Shown: positions 26,719 to 35,848 of the stretch, piece by piece
Layout of the letters: each line of letters begins with the position of its first letter
Numbering within the stretch: position 1 is the first letter of the stretch
From: Pedobacter sp. ISL-64
GTDB taxonomy: Bacteria > Bacteroidota > Bacteroidia > Sphingobacteriales > Sphingobacteriaceae
Direction: 5' to 3'
Length of the DNA: 61,744 nt
Assembly: GCF_018613605.1 (NCBI RefSeq)
Contig: NZ_JAGGPU010000001.1
Span: forward strand, 476,556 to 538,299
Translations under genes and position numbers: made by a program
Notes under the pieces: model-generated
The model's input: the letters and a program-made list of their open reading frames with translations, nothing else
Told to the model about the DNA's origin: nothing
Databases searched by the model: none

Positions 26719-27384
26719 ATGAGTAAAATAAAAGCATTACTGTTTGATTTAGATGGTACATTAATTGATTCTGAGCAATTTCATTTCGATTGTTGGAATA
26801 AGTTTTTGTGTGAATACGAAGTTACACTGGATTTTAAGGATTGGTTGACAAATTACGCTGGAATCCCCTTGCCCAAAAATGCAAAGACTATAATAGACAG
26901 GTATAAAATTGAAGAAGAGTTAGCAGGCTTCATTAACAGAAGAGAAAAGATAACTTTTGATGGTTTTAGAACAACAGATATTCAGTTAATGCCCTTTGCA
27001 TTAGAGTTTATCAAGTTTGCTTATGAAAAGGGGCTTATTCTGGCTGTGGTTACTGCTAGTCCTAAAATTGATGTTGAAGCCGTTTTTGAGCGGAACGGTT
27101 TGGCTAAGTATTTCAGTTTATTTATTACCAGAACAGATGTAAGTAAATCTAAGCCTGATCCAGAAAGTTATAACTTATGCGTAGCGCGGTTAGGCGTTGA
27201 AAAAGATGAATGTATCGTTTTTGAAGATACTTTAAATGGGGTTAAATCTGCTCTGGCTGCAGGCATAACCTGTTACGCCATTCAGAGCAATGTACGGGCG
27301 CATCAAAAACTAAAAATAGCTGACGAATTGTTCCTCAGCTTTGCGAATGCTAAAGAATTTATGCTGCAAAAGGAATTGATTTAG
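26719..27384 (+). CDS. HAD superfamily hydrolase (phosphoglycolate phosphatase/beta-PGM-like)
   Basis: A 221-residue Rossmannoid phosphatase. Motif I is DLDGTLIDSE (Asp10 nucleophile, Asp12). Motif II is VVTAS (Ser/Thr), motif III the Lys in SKSKPDPESY, and motif IV the acidic pair in IVFEDTLNGVKSALAAG. The alpha-helical cap inserted after motif I (FHFDCWNKFLCEY...) marks subfamily I with a C1 cap, like beta-phosphoglucomutase. It acts on small phosphorylated metabolites of unknown identity. It probably shares a transcript with the phytase-like gene 24 bp upstream. Confidence 0.9.
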   Translation: MSKIKALLFDLDGTLIDSEQFHFDCWNKFLCEYEVTLDFKDWLTNYAGIPLPKNAKTIIDRYKIEEELAGFINRREKITFDGFRTTDIQLMPFALEFIKFAYEKGLILAVVTASPKIDVEAVFERNGLAKYFSLFITRTDVSKSKPDPESYNLCVARLGVEKDECIVFEDTLNGVKSALAAGITCYAIQSNVRAHQKLKIADELFLSFANAKEFMLQKELI

Positions 27385-27443
27385 TTCTTGAAAATTAACT
27401 AGCTTAGTATAAAGCAATAGAGTATAAAGCAATAGAATTTTGT

Positions 27444-28052
27444 ATGGTAAAAAAAGGATTATGGATTTTATTTGCAACCTTCGCATTGCTGATTGGACTC
27501 TACCCAACGATTTACTTTTTGATCGATAGGAAATTTGGATTGTTAAATTCAAAATCGGTTGAGTTGTTGACCAATACTTTCTGGAACATTGGTTTTTATA
27601 TGCATATCATTTTCGGAGGAATCGCTTTATTTATCGGTTGGACACAATTTAGTCCGAAAATGAGAAATAGGCGCATGGCACTTCACCGAAAACTGGGTAA
27701 AGTTTATGTGGTTGCTGTACTGCTTAGCGCATTAACGGGTATTTATATTGGCTTTTTTGCAACAGGGGGATGGGTTTCTTCCGCGGGATTTATTTGCTTA
27801 GGCTTCGTTTGGTTTTACACTACTCTAAAGGCTTATTTACACATCAAAAGCGCAGAAATTGAAAAACATCAAAAAATGATGGTTTATAGTTATGCGGCTT
27901 GTTTTGCTGCGGTAACATTAAGGATTTGGCTGCCAATTTTGACAATGGTTTATGGCGATTTTTCAAAAGCCTACCTGGTTGTTGCCTGGTTGTGCTGGAT
28001 TCCAAATTTGATTGTTGCCTATTTAATCACCAGAAAAGCCGCTAATCAATAA
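27444..28052 (+). CDS. DUF2306 membrane protein
   Basis: A 202-residue membrane protein with about five hydrophobic helices. The DUF2306 core is visible as a His in the second helix (IGFYMHIIFGGIALFIGWTQFSPKMRNRRMALHRKLGKVYV) and the later KHQKMMVYSYAACFAAVTLRIWLPI. The conserved His and the charged loop RNRRMALHRKLG suggest heme or metal coordination, but the function is not known. It is a single gene on the plus strand between HAD and Crp/Fnr genes. Confidence 0.85.
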   Translation: MVKKGLWILFATFALLIGLYPTIYFLIDRKFGLLNSKSVELLTNTFWNIGFYMHIIFGGIALFIGWTQFSPKMRNRRMALHRKLGKVYVVAVLLSALTGIYIGFFATGGWVSSAGFICLGFVWFYTTLKAYLHIKSAEIEKHQKMMVYSYAACFAAVTLRIWLPILTMVYGDFSKAYLVVAWLCWIPNLIVAYLITRKAANQ

Positions 28053-28093
28053 GTTGTTTTGATACCTCATCCGCTAAAATAATTTAGTTTTAC

Positions 28094-28645
28094 ATGATGT
28101 CAGCTCAGGAAATTTTAGCTAGTGTCGGATCATTTTCATACCATGATCTGCTTCTTTTTGAAGAAAAGACGGTGCGAAAATTATTTAAGAAAAATGATGT
28201 GCTATTGCGTCAAGGTGAGATTTGTCAATCTGTTTATTTCATTTTATTGGGTTCTTTTTTTCAATTTCAGTCTAACGATATCACCGAAACAATCATTGAT
28301 TTGCATTTACCAAAAGAGTGGATGTACAATCACCCAAGCCTGATTGAGCAAAAACCTTCCGATACAACGATCAAGGCCTTTGAAAAATCTGAAGTGTTGG
28401 AGCTTAGTTTAACTAATTTACATAGTTTAATCGCCAAATCACAGTCCTTTTTAAGCCTGGGTAGAATTTTTGACCAGCCCAATAACAGAACATATTTATT
28501 TGATCGTTCGCTAAGCCCAGTTGAAAAATATAATTACATCAAAAATGCCAAGCCGCTCATTGTACAGGTTTTTCCCGTTAAAATGATCGCTTCATACCTT
28601 AAGATTGCCCCCGAAACATTGAGCAGGGTAAGGGCAAATCAATGA
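28094..28645 (+). CDS. Crp/Fnr family transcriptional regulator
   Basis: A 183-residue regulator. Residues about 15-115 form a cyclic-nucleotide-binding-like beta roll (FKKNDVLLRQGEICQSVYFILLGSFF) without a clear cAMP-contact Arg. The C-terminal portion is a short winged-helix element ending in IASYLKIAPETLSRVR, the standard recognition-helix motif of the Bacteroidota subgroup. The ligand is unknown. It lies 41 bp after the DUF2306 gene and 62 bp before a VOC protein gene, so these may be co-expressed. Confidence 0.88.
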   Translation: MMSAQEILASVGSFSYHDLLLFEEKTVRKLFKKNDVLLRQGEICQSVYFILLGSFFQFQSNDITETIIDLHLPKEWMYNHPSLIEQKPSDTTIKAFEKSEVLELSLTNLHSLIAKSQSFLSLGRIFDQPNNRTYLFDRSLSPVEKYNYIKNAKPLIVQVFPVKMIASYLKIAPETLSRVRANQ

Positions 28646-28707
28646 ATTTCCTGATCTCGGTCAAGTGCAGCTTTTCGGGAAAATACCGATTTTTGAAATA
28701 AAAAAAT

Positions 28708-29064
28708 ATGCTAACAGATATCAACCCAAAACTTCCCATGCGTGATAAAGCAATCACCAGAGATTTTTATGTGAATAAATTAGGCTTTAAAGACATTGGG
28801 AGTGCCGATTTTAAAGATTACCTGATTGTACAAAAGGATCAGGTTCAGATCCACTTTTTTCTGTTCGAAACACTAGATCCGAAAGAAAACTATGGGCAAG
28901 TTTATATCCGTACAAACGATATTGAAGGGCTGTACAAATCGATGGTCGAAACTAAACAAAGCATTCATCCCAATGGAAGCTTACAAACAAAACCATGGGG
29001 ACAAAAGGAATTTGCAATGCTCGATCCAGATAGTAATTTACTCACTTTTGGGCAGAGCGTGTAA
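28708..29064 (+). CDS. VOC family protein (bleomycin-resistance/glyoxalase fold)
   Basis: A 118-residue protein with the vicinal-oxygen-chelate beta-alpha-beta-beta-beta fold. It opens KLPMRDKAITRDFYVNKLGFK, with IHFFLFET and a closing EFAMLDPDSNLLTFGQ. It most resembles bleomycin-binding-type VOC proteins, which sequester a ligand rather than catalyse a reaction; the last-strand acidic residue is present only as part of MLDPDSN. The ligand is unknown. It follows the Crp/Fnr gene. Confidence 0.85.
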   Translation: MLTDINPKLPMRDKAITRDFYVNKLGFKDIGSADFKDYLIVQKDQVQIHFFLFETLDPKENYGQVYIRTNDIEGLYKSMVETKQSIHPNGSLQTKPWGQKEFAMLDPDSNLLTFGQSV

Positions 29065-29232
29065 GTTGATCACTTGTTTTTATAGTTCTAAAGTAAAATG
29101 TTTTCATATGTTTATCAACCTACGGACTTTTGAACCCCGATTATCTATTTTATTGACCATCAAACCCTCTACTATGAATTAATTACCAACGACTATTGCC
29201 TAATCGACTTTCAGCTTTCCGCCTTTTTTCCC

Positions 29233-29240
29233 TACATTTG
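29233..29240 (+). promoter_or_regulatory. Putative -7 element of lpdA
   Basis: TACATTTG fits TAnnTTTG and lies 24 bp before the lpdA ATG. No good TTTG is seen 19 bp upstream. Confidence 0.4.
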
Positions 29241-29264
29241 GCTAATCAAAATTATCAAGAAATT

Positions 29265-30671
29265 ATGCAATACGATGTCGTTGTTATCGGTTCAGGGCCG
29301 GGCGGTTATGTAGGCGCAATCCGTTGTGCTCAGTTAGGTTTAAAAACTGCAGTTGTTGAAAAATATAAAACTTTTGGAGGTACTTGCTTAAATGTAGGTT
29401 GTATTCCATCTAAGGCTTTATTAGATTCTTCAGAGCATTTTCACAACGCTGCTCACACGTTTACTACCCATGGTATCAACTTAAAAGATTTAAAGGTTGA
29501 TATGAAACAAATGATCGCCCGTAAAGACGATGTTGTTGCCCAAAATACAGCGGGTATCACTTATTTGTTCAAGAAAAATAAAATCGATTCTTTCGAAGGT
29601 GTTGGTTCTTTTGTGGATAAAAATACTATTCTGGTTACTAAGGCTGATGGTTCAACTGAAACATTATCTGCTAAAAACGTAATCATTGCTACTGGTTCTA
29701 AACCAACCGCTTTACCATTTTTACCAATCGATAAAAAACGCATTATTACCTCAACCGAAGCTTTAAATATTAAAGAAGTGCCAAAAACAATGGTGGTAAT
29801 CGGTGGTGGTGTAATCGGTTTAGAGTTAGGTTCGGTGTATGCCCGTTTAGGTACTAAAGTTTCTGTTGTTGAGTTTTTACCATCTATCATCGGAACTATG
29901 GATGCTGGTTTGGGTAAAGAACTTCAGCGTGTGTTAAAGAAAACTTTAGGTATGGAGTTTTACATGGGCCATAAAGTTACCGGCGCCACCACAAAAGGTA
30001 AAACGGTAACTGTTACGGCTGATACCCCTAAGGGTGAATCCATTTCTTTAGAAGCCGATTATTGTATCGTTGCTGTTGGTCGTACGGCTTACAGCGAAGG
30101 TTTAGGTTTAGATAAAATCGGTATCACTGTTGAAGAAAGAGGTAAAAAAATTCCGGTTAATGAGCATTTAGAAACTTCGGTTAAAGGTGTTTATGCTATT
30201 GGTGATGTAATTTCGGGTGCTATGTTGGCACACAAAGCAGAAGATGAAGGTACATACGTTGCCGAAACCATTGCAGGTCAGAAACCACATATCAATTATA
30301 ACTTAATCCCTGGTGTGGTTTACACCTGGCCAGAGGTTGCTTCTGTAGGTTTAACCGAAGAGCAGTTAAAAGAAAAAGGTGTTAAATATAAAACTGGTTC
30401 GTTCCCTTTCAAAGCCAGTGGACGTGCAAAGGCGAGTATGGATACCGATGGTTTCATTAAAGTTTTGGCCGATGCCGCTACTGATGAAGTTTTAGGTGTA
30501 CACATGATTGGCCCGCGTGCAGCAGATATGATTGCAGAAGCAGTTATTGCAATGGAATTCCGTGCATCTGCAGAAGATATTGCACGTACCTGCCATGCCC
30601 ACCCAACTTATACCGAAGCCTTAAAAGAAGCTGCACTTGCTGCAACTGATAATAGAGCAATACATATTTAA
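29265..30671 (+). CDS. lpdA: Dihydrolipoyl dehydrogenase
   Basis: A 468-residue FAD-dependent E3 subunit of the 2-oxoacid dehydrogenase and glycine-cleavage complexes. The ATG at 29265 is chosen because it starts the FAD fold directly (MQYDVVVIGSGPGGYVGA). The frame is open for 23 more codons upstream but would begin with TTG and non-conserved residues. The redox disulfide is GGTCLNVGC (Cys41, Cys46), the NAD motif is VVIGGGVIGLELGSVYARLG, and the C-terminal interface holds the His-Glu dyad in HAHPTYTEALKEA. Lipoamide partners are not encoded nearby. Confidence 0.97.
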   Translation: MQYDVVVIGSGPGGYVGAIRCAQLGLKTAVVEKYKTFGGTCLNVGCIPSKALLDSSEHFHNAAHTFTTHGINLKDLKVDMKQMIARKDDVVAQNTAGITYLFKKNKIDSFEGVGSFVDKNTILVTKADGSTETLSAKNVIIATGSKPTALPFLPIDKKRIITSTEALNIKEVPKTMVVIGGGVIGLELGSVYARLGTKVSVVEFLPSIIGTMDAGLGKELQRVLKKTLGMEFYMGHKVTGATTKGKTVTVTADTPKGESISLEADYCIVAVGRTAYSEGLGLDKIGITVEERGKKIPVNEHLETSVKGVYAIGDVISGAMLAHKAEDEGTYVAETIAGQKPHINYNLIPGVVYTWPEVASVGLTEEQLKEKGVKYKTGSFPFKASGRAKASMDTDGFIKVLADAATDEVLGVHMIGPRAADMIAEAVIAMEFRASAEDIARTCHAHPTYTEALKEAALAATDNRAIHI

Positions 30672-30711
30672 TCGATCGATGTTACTGTCGATTAATTAAA
30701 GTTAAATATTT

Positions 30712-30811
30712 GGGCATGCCCCAAGCTGCGCAAGGGTCGGGCTATACGTTTCAATCTTTTGTTGTGCTTTCAGCTAACAACAAAAGGATTTACACTGCTA
30801 TCCCTCATGCA
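30712..30811 (+). repeat. Bacteroidota-type intergenic repeat (GGGCATGCCCC...TCGGGCTAT)
   Basis: A ~100-bp element beginning GGGCATGCCCC, with TCGGGCTATACG, an internal hairpin CTTTTGTTG / CAACAAAAG and an ending GCTATCCCTCATGC. This pattern recurs in many Bacteroidota genomes from family knowledge. It appears once here, directly after lpdA. Confidence 0.6.
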
Positions 30812-30819
30812 AAAATCTA

Positions 30820-30848
30820 AAGCCGATAAGAAATTGTCGGCTTTTTTA
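30820..30848 (+). terminator. Terminator downstream of lpdA
   Basis: AAGCCGATA / TGTCGGCTT stem with a 6-nt loop and TTTT tail. Confidence 0.8.
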
Positions 30849-30853
30849 ATTTT

Positions 30854-30900
30854 AGAGTTGTCAACTTTCTAGCCAACTGGCTATTAAAGTTGACAACTCT
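30854..30900. repeat. AGAGTTGTCAACTT palindrome, left copy
   Basis: Arms of about 21 bp beginning AGAGTTGTCAACTTT, with one bulge, around an AACT loop. It is the partner of the perfect palindrome at 32685-32728. It starts 5 nt after the lpdA terminator. Confidence 0.85.
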
Positions 30901-31071
30901 ATAACGATGACATTTCTTTTCTTGAACCCTCAAATTGGGTGAAGATCTGCATTGTTTGATCACAAGACTTTATTGTAATCGCTTTATATTTTCTTAATAA
31001 AATGATAACAATTAACGCCTAAAATTAGCGTTGTGTGCTTCTATTTTTGCGGTTCAGATATTAAACAAACC

Positions 31072-32619
31072 ATGAACTGTAAAAAACTATTTGGTGCAAT
31101 CCTTATTGCTTCATTGGCATTTACTGCCTGCAAAAAAGATCCAACTGATGATCCGATTGTAGATCCTCCGGTGGAAGCTATCGTTCCTGAAAAAATCGAC
31201 AGTTTTAAAGAAATTGCTTCCATTGATTTAGGTGGAGAATTTGCTTCAGAAATTTCAGCTTACGATCCCTTAACCAAGCAATTATTTGTGGTGAGTAACG
31301 ATGGCGGAACCAAGGTTGATGTAGTTGATATGAGCAAATACCCAACCGTTACAAAATTGCAGACTTTAACCTTTGCAGGTAATGCTGGTATTAATAGTGT
31401 GGCTGTAAGTAATGGTTTATTAGTAATCGCTTTAGATGGCGCAGATAAGCAGGGAAATGGTGATGTAGTGGTATTAAAAACATCTACTTTAGAAGAAGTT
31501 AAAAAAATTACCGTAGGTGCCATGCCCGATATGGTAACTTTCAGTCCTGATGGAAACTATATTTTATCGGCTAACGAAGGCGAACCAGATCTTGCATATA
31601 CCGTTGATCCTAAAGGAACCATTTCGATCATTAACATCAAAGACAACTATTCTGTAAAAACATTAGATTTCGCCGCTTTTGAATCACAAAAAGCAACTTT
31701 GCTTGCAGGTGGCTTCAGGATTTATGGTTTAAATGCAAGTTTTACACAAGATATCGAACCAGAATATATTGCAGTAAGCCCTGATTCTAAAAAAGCGTAC
31801 GTTACCTTACAAGAAAACAATGGCGTTGCCGAAGTAGATATTGTTGCAGGAACAATTACCAAAATCAATCCCTTAGGCACTAGAGACATCAGCCAGGCCG
31901 ACAATGCCTTTGATGTAAGCGATAAAGACAGTAAAAAAGTTTTAGGTACATGGCCAATCAAGGCTTTTTATCTGCCAGATGCAATTTCGTATTTTACTGT
32001 TGGTGGTAATGCCTATCTGGCCTTGGCCAATGAAGGGGATACCAGGCAGGATTACACACCAAAAGATGCAAAGGAAGAAGTACGTGTAAAGGACCTTGTT
32101 TTAGATGCAGCTAAATTTCCTAACGCAGCAACCTTACAGTTAGATGCTAATTTAGGAAGACTTACGGTAACAAATACTGCCGGGTATACTATGGTAGGTG
32201 CCAATAAAGTATATCAGGAATTATACTCAACAGGTGGAAGAAGTGTGAGCATCCTTAATGCAAATACTGGGGCTTTGGTAGCCAACATTGGTAAAGATTT
32301 AGAACAGCATGTAATTGATGCAGGTAAATATGACGATGACCGGTCTGACAATAAAGGTGTAGAGGTTGAAAGTGTAACCGTTGCACAGGTAAATGGGCAA
32401 ACCTTAGCTTTTATTGGTATGGAACGTGCAGATATGATTGCTGTTTATGATGTAACTATACCAGCCTCACCAAAATTTGTTCAACTATTCTCTACGGGCG
32501 ATGCCCCTGAAGGTTTATTGTTTGTTAAACCAAAAGATAGCCCTAATGGAAGAAGTTTGTTAATTGTGTCAAACGAGGCTGATGGTACCGTTCGGTTCTA
32601 TCAGCCCGATAAAATATAG
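31072..32619 (+). CDS. Choice-of-anchor I family lipoprotein (beta-propeller)
   Basis: 515 residues from the ATG at 31072. The frame is open 13 codons earlier with no signal advantage. Lipobox SLAFTAC gives Cys20, so it is surface- or periplasm-anchored. The rest is a WD40/YVTN-like propeller with repeated strands (GGTKVDVVDMSKYPTVTKLQTL, GDVVVLKTSTLEEVKKI, SPDGNYILSANEGEPD). It carries the choice-of-anchor I hallmark NEGDTRQDY and the ending DAPEGLLFVKPKDSPNGRSLL. Related proteins include alkaline-phosphatase-type secreted enzymes. Function is unproven. It is flanked on both sides by a terminator followed by the same palindrome. Confidence 0.88.
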   Translation: MNCKKLFGAILIASLAFTACKKDPTDDPIVDPPVEAIVPEKIDSFKEIASIDLGGEFASEISAYDPLTKQLFVVSNDGGTKVDVVDMSKYPTVTKLQTLTFAGNAGINSVAVSNGLLVIALDGADKQGNGDVVVLKTSTLEEVKKITVGAMPDMVTFSPDGNYILSANEGEPDLAYTVDPKGTISIINIKDNYSVKTLDFAAFESQKATLLAGGFRIYGLNASFTQDIEPEYIAVSPDSKKAYVTLQENNGVAEVDIVAGTITKINPLGTRDISQADNAFDVSDKDSKKVLGTWPIKAFYLPDAISYFTVGGNAYLALANEGDTRQDYTPKDAKEEVRVKDLVLDAAKFPNAATLQLDANLGRLTVTNTAGYTMVGANKVYQELYSTGGRSVSILNANTGALVANIGKDLEQHVIDAGKYDDDRSDNKGVEVESVTVAQVNGQTLAFIGMERADMIAVYDVTIPASPKFVQLFSTGDAPEGLLFVKPKDSPNGRSLLIVSNEADGTVRFYQPDKI

Positions 32620-32652
32620 TCTCTCTATCCCTTTATTAATTATTATGTTTTA

Positions 32653-32680
32653 GCCCCGGTTTTATATCGGGGTTTTTTGT
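32653..32680 (+). terminator. Terminator of the choice-of-anchor I gene
   Basis: AGCCCCG / CGGGGTT stem followed by TTTTT, 33 nt past the stop. Confidence 0.85.
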
Positions 32681-32684
32681 TTTT

Positions 32685-32728
32685 AGAGTTGTCAACTTAA
32701 TAGCGAAAGCTATTAAGTTGACAACTCT
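32685..32728. repeat. AGAGTTGTCAACTT palindrome, right copy
   Basis: A perfect 20-bp inverted repeat with a GAAA loop (arms AGAGTTGTCAACTTAATAGC). It starts 5 nt past a terminator, exactly as the 30854 copy does. Confidence 0.9.
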
Positions 32729-32793
32729 TCTTATATAATTCCTTTATATAAACGAAGAATAAAAAAAGCCCTATATTGCGCTACAAAATAAAA

Positions 32794-32955
32794 CTTTAGG
32801 GGTGCCTTCAAATAAGTTGGCTGAGAACATACCCATTTTATAGGTGAAAGGTAAAAAGGTAAAAGGCGGAAGGTGAAAAACCCTATGCCCTAGACCTTAC
32901 ACCCTATGCCGTATAAATGAACCTGATCCGGATAATGCCGGCGTAGGAAATTAGT
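32794..32955 (+). promoter_or_regulatory. TPP riboswitch with expanded P3
   Basis: The conserved thiamin-pyrophosphate aptamer boxes are present: AGGGGTGCC, GGCTGAGAACATACCC, then TGAACCTGATCCGGATAAT and GCCGGCGTAGGAAA. The P3 stem (CATTTTATA / TATAAATG) carries an insert of about 70 nt with a twice-occurring ACCCTATGCC word. The aptamer ends 80 nt before thiD, so TPP binding should repress thiD-tenA, most likely at the level of leader structure or translation. No obvious terminator is seen between aptamer and gene. Confidence 0.95.
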
Positions 32956-33035
32956 TTGTCTGCAAAAATTGCGCAAAAATGCATACTGCATTTGAAGACT
33001 CCTGAAGTTGTACAACAAAATGAAGTCATTTAGCA

Positions 33036-33854
33036 ATGAATTATATTAATGTATTAACAATAGCCGGCTCAGATAGTGGAGGCGGTGCAGGCATCCAGGC
33101 CGATTTAAAAACCTTTTCTGCTTTGGGCTGTTTTGGCACCTCGGTAATCACAGCTGTAACGGCACAAAATACAGTGGGGGTGCGGTCAGTGCATGGCATT
33201 CCAGCAGAAATGATTAAAGATCAGTTACAGGCGGTATTAGATGATATAGCGCCAGTGGCCATTAAAATCGGCATGATCAACCGTGCTGAAGTGGTACAGG
33301 TAATCGAAAAGGAATTAAAACCCTATAATCAATATGTTCCCGTGATTTTAGATCCGGTTATGGTAGCCACCAGTGGCGATCGGTTAATCGAAGCTGATAC
33401 CGTTACCCAGTTAGTTGAAAAATTATTCCCCTTGGTAACATTGGTTACCCCAAATATAGACGAGGCCATTATCCTTTCAGGGCAGGAGATCCATAACCTC
33501 GATGGCATGATTGCGGGGGGTAGAAAAATCATCGAGAAAGGTGCAAAAGCCGTTTTAATAAAAGGAGGACATTTAATAGGCCCAATCATTTACGATGTTT
33601 TTATCTCTGGAAACGATGCACCAGTAGTATTAGAAAGTGTCTTTATTGCTTCTAAAAATCTACACGGAACAGGTTGTACACTTTCATCTGCCATAGCCGC
33701 CGAAATGGCCAAGGGTAACACGCTACTTATCGCAATAAAAAATGCGAAAAACTACATCAGCCGGGCCTTACAAACTGGTAGCAAGGTAAAAACTGGCAAG
33801 GGCAATGGGCCATTAAATCACTTTTTCGAACCTTTAAAACTAATTGTACAATGA
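33036..33854 (+). CDS. thiD: Hydroxymethylpyrimidine/phosphomethylpyrimidine kinase
   Basis: A 272-residue ribokinase-fold enzyme that phosphorylates HMP and HMP-P in thiamin synthesis. N-terminal [22 protein letters not shown] and [11 protein letters not shown] bind the pyrimidine. [20 protein letters not shown] and the anion-hole [18 protein letters not shown] (with catalytic Cys) complete the active site. It is the first gene after the TPP riboswitch, and its stop overlaps the tenA ATG by 4 bp (ATGA), a translationally coupled pair. Confidence 0.97.
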   Translation: MNYINVLTIAGSDSGGGAGIQADLKTFSALGCFGTSVITAVTAQNTVGVRSVHGIPAEMIKDQLQAVLDDIAPVAIKIGMINRAEVVQVIEKELKPYNQYVPVILDPVMVATSGDRLIEADTVTQLVEKLFPLVTLVTPNIDEAIILSGQEIHNLDGMIAGGRKIIEKGAKAVLIKGGHLIGPIIYDVFISGNDAPVVLESVFIASKNLHGTGCTLSSAIAAEMAKGNTLLIAIKNAKNYISRALQTGSKVKTGKGNGPLNHFFEPLKLIVQ

Positions 33855-34504
33855 AGTGGAGCGCACAGGCCTGGGAAAGAGTTAAACCCATTTATGGCAA
33901 AATTTTAAAAATGCCTTTTAACCAAGAGTTGAGCAATGGAACTTTACCCAAAGAGAAATTTATCTTTTATTTAGCTCAGGATGCTTATTACCTTTTAGAA
34001 TTCGGCCGGACTTTAAGCACCATTAGTAGCCGAATGCAGGATGCAGATTTGGTGATGACCTTTGCCGGGTTTTCTACAGGGGCAATTTTTGCCGAGCGTA
34101 GTTTGCATGAAAGTTATTTTGTGGAATTTGGTTTAGCTAACCAAGTGCAGCCCACGCCATCTACACTTTTGTATACCAATTATATCCTTAGTCAGGCTGC
34201 GTATGCCAATGTAGAAATTGCAGTGGCGGCTGTTTTACCATGTTTTTGGATTTATAAAGCCGTTGGCGATCATATTTTTGCACAGCAAAATAGCGACCAG
34301 AATCCTTACAAAAGGTGGATCGAGATGTATGCGGGCGTCGAATTTGCTGCTGCGGTAGAAAAGGCGATCGATATTACTGATCAAATGGCAGCGCAGGCTA
34401 ATGCAGTAACCCAACAAAAAATGCTGGATGCTTTCGAAATGGCAACCCGTTTAGAATGGATGTTCTGGGATAGTGCTTATGAACTGGAAAAATGGAAAGT
34501 TTAA
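33851..34504 (+). CDS. tenA: Thiaminase II / aminopyrimidine aminohydrolase
   Basis: A 217-residue helical enzyme that regenerates HMP from degraded thiamin (formylaminopyrimidine salvage). The conserved residues are there: Asp44 in FYLAQDAYYL, catalytic Cys131 in AAVLPCFWIY and Glu202 in TRLEWMFWD. Its start overlaps thiD by 4 bp. Together with the riboswitch this is a pyrimidine-salvage module: TenA frees HMP and ThiD phosphorylates it. No thiC, thiE or thiG is in the window. Confidence 0.95.
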   Translation: MKWSAQAWERVKPIYGKILKMPFNQELSNGTLPKEKFIFYLAQDAYYLLEFGRTLSTISSRMQDADLVMTFAGFSTGAIFAERSLHESYFVEFGLANQVQPTPSTLLYTNYILSQAAYANVEIAVAAVLPCFWIYKAVGDHIFAQQNSDQNPYKRWIEMYAGVEFAAAVEKAIDITDQMAAQANAVTQQKMLDAFEMATRLEWMFWDSAYELEKWKV

Positions 34505-34614
34505 TATTTTAACCCTGTATTCTCCAAATTCTTTGATAAAATGTTAAAAACTTGTCGGTATTTCCAATAGATTTAAAGAACTTTGCAATTCAATCTATAA
34601 TTTAAAACATCATT

Positions 34615-35820
34615 TTGGAAGAAAGTACGCAAGAACAGGGGATTTTAAGTAAACAAGAAGATAAACCTGTATTAGCGCAAAGCTCTCCGAAACAAGTACG
34701 ATTTGCAATATCTGCCTTTTATTTTATGCAAGGGGTGTGCTTTGCAAGTTGGGCCAGTAGGATTCCAACTTTTAAAGCTTCTATGGGCCTAAACGATGCA
34801 GAATTAGGCTCTATTCTTTTTGCGTTACCTGCGGGGCAGATTATAACGATGTTTTTTTCGGCGAAATTGACCACTCATTTTGGCAGCAAGAAAATGCTAA
34901 GGGCAACTGCGCCACTTTATGCAATTGCATTAACTTTTTTAGCATTAGCCACAACTGGTTGGCAGTTGGCTGCTTTTTTGGTGATGTTTGGTATAACCGG
35001 GAACCTTTGTAACATCGCCTTAAATACACAGGGTGTCGCAGGTGAAAATTATTACGGCAAACCCATTATGAGTTCTTTCCATGGGGCTTGGAGTATTGGT
35101 AATTTAACGGGGGCTTTAATTGCCCTGGGGCTGGTTAACCTAAAATTAGGCATGTATACCCATTTTTGGATCATTGCACTGATATCCTTAAGCAATGTTG
35201 CGCTTAACTGGAAAAAGTTGCTGAACTATAATAAACCAGATACGGTGGTTGAGAAAACGAAGTTTTTTACCATGCCACAGGGTATTTTGGTGTTACTGGG
35301 CGTTATCGCATTTTGTAGTATGGCCACCGAAGGAACAATGTTCGATTGGAGCGCTATTTACTTCGAAGATGTGGTAAAATTACCTCATAATAAGGCGATT
35401 ATAGGTTATGCGTCGTTCATGTTTATGATGGCAAGCGGAAGGTTTTTAGGGGTGTTTTTAATTGGTAAATTCGGGCGGAAAAACCTCCTTCAGATCAGCG
35501 GTGCCATTATATCGATAGGGATGGCGCTTGCCGTAATATTTCCAAACCTAATTGTCGCTATTTTTGGTTTTATGCTTATTGGCTTGGGTGTTTCGAGTAT
35601 TGTACCAATGGTATATAGCATAGCTGGTAACAATAAGAAAGTGCCTGCTGGTAAAGCAATAACCATGGTTTCGAGTATTGGTTATTTTGCCTTTTTGTTT
35701 GGCCCGCCATTAATAGGCTATGTTTCGCAACTATCAAGCCTGCGTTATTCTTTCGGGATAATTTCTGTTTTTGGTTTGCTGATTACTTTCCTGATCACAA
35801 AAATAAAAGCGATAAATTAG
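34615..35820 (+). CDS. MFS transporter (YbjJ-like), TTG start
   Basis: A 401-residue 12-helix major facilitator protein. The TTG start at 34615 keeps the complete first helix (RFAISAFYFMQGVCFASWASRIP). The first ATG would begin inside it. It shows the YbjJ-type segments MGLNDAELGSILFALPAGQI and SSFHGAWSIGNLTGA. It lies 110 bp after tenA with no visible terminator, so it may be in the TPP-regulated transcript and could import a thiamin precursor. This is inference from position only; family substrates are mostly undefined. Confidence 0.85.
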   Translation: MEESTQEQGILSKQEDKPVLAQSSPKQVRFAISAFYFMQGVCFASWASRIPTFKASMGLNDAELGSILFALPAGQIITMFFSAKLTTHFGSKKMLRATAPLYAIALTFLALATTGWQLAAFLVMFGITGNLCNIALNTQGVAGENYYGKPIMSSFHGAWSIGNLTGALIALGLVNLKLGMYTHFWIIALISLSNVALNWKKLLNYNKPDTVVEKTKFFTMPQGILVLLGVIAFCSMATEGTMFDWSAIYFEDVVKLPHNKAIIGYASFMFMMASGRFLGVFLIGKFGRKNLLQISGAIISIGMALAVIFPNLIVAIFGFMLIGLGVSSIVPMVYSIAGNNKKVPAGKAITMVSSIGYFAFLFGPPLIGYVSQLSSLRYSFGIISVFGLLITFLITKIKAIN

Positions 35821-35848
35821 CTGTGACTGTTAAATAAATTATATTTAT

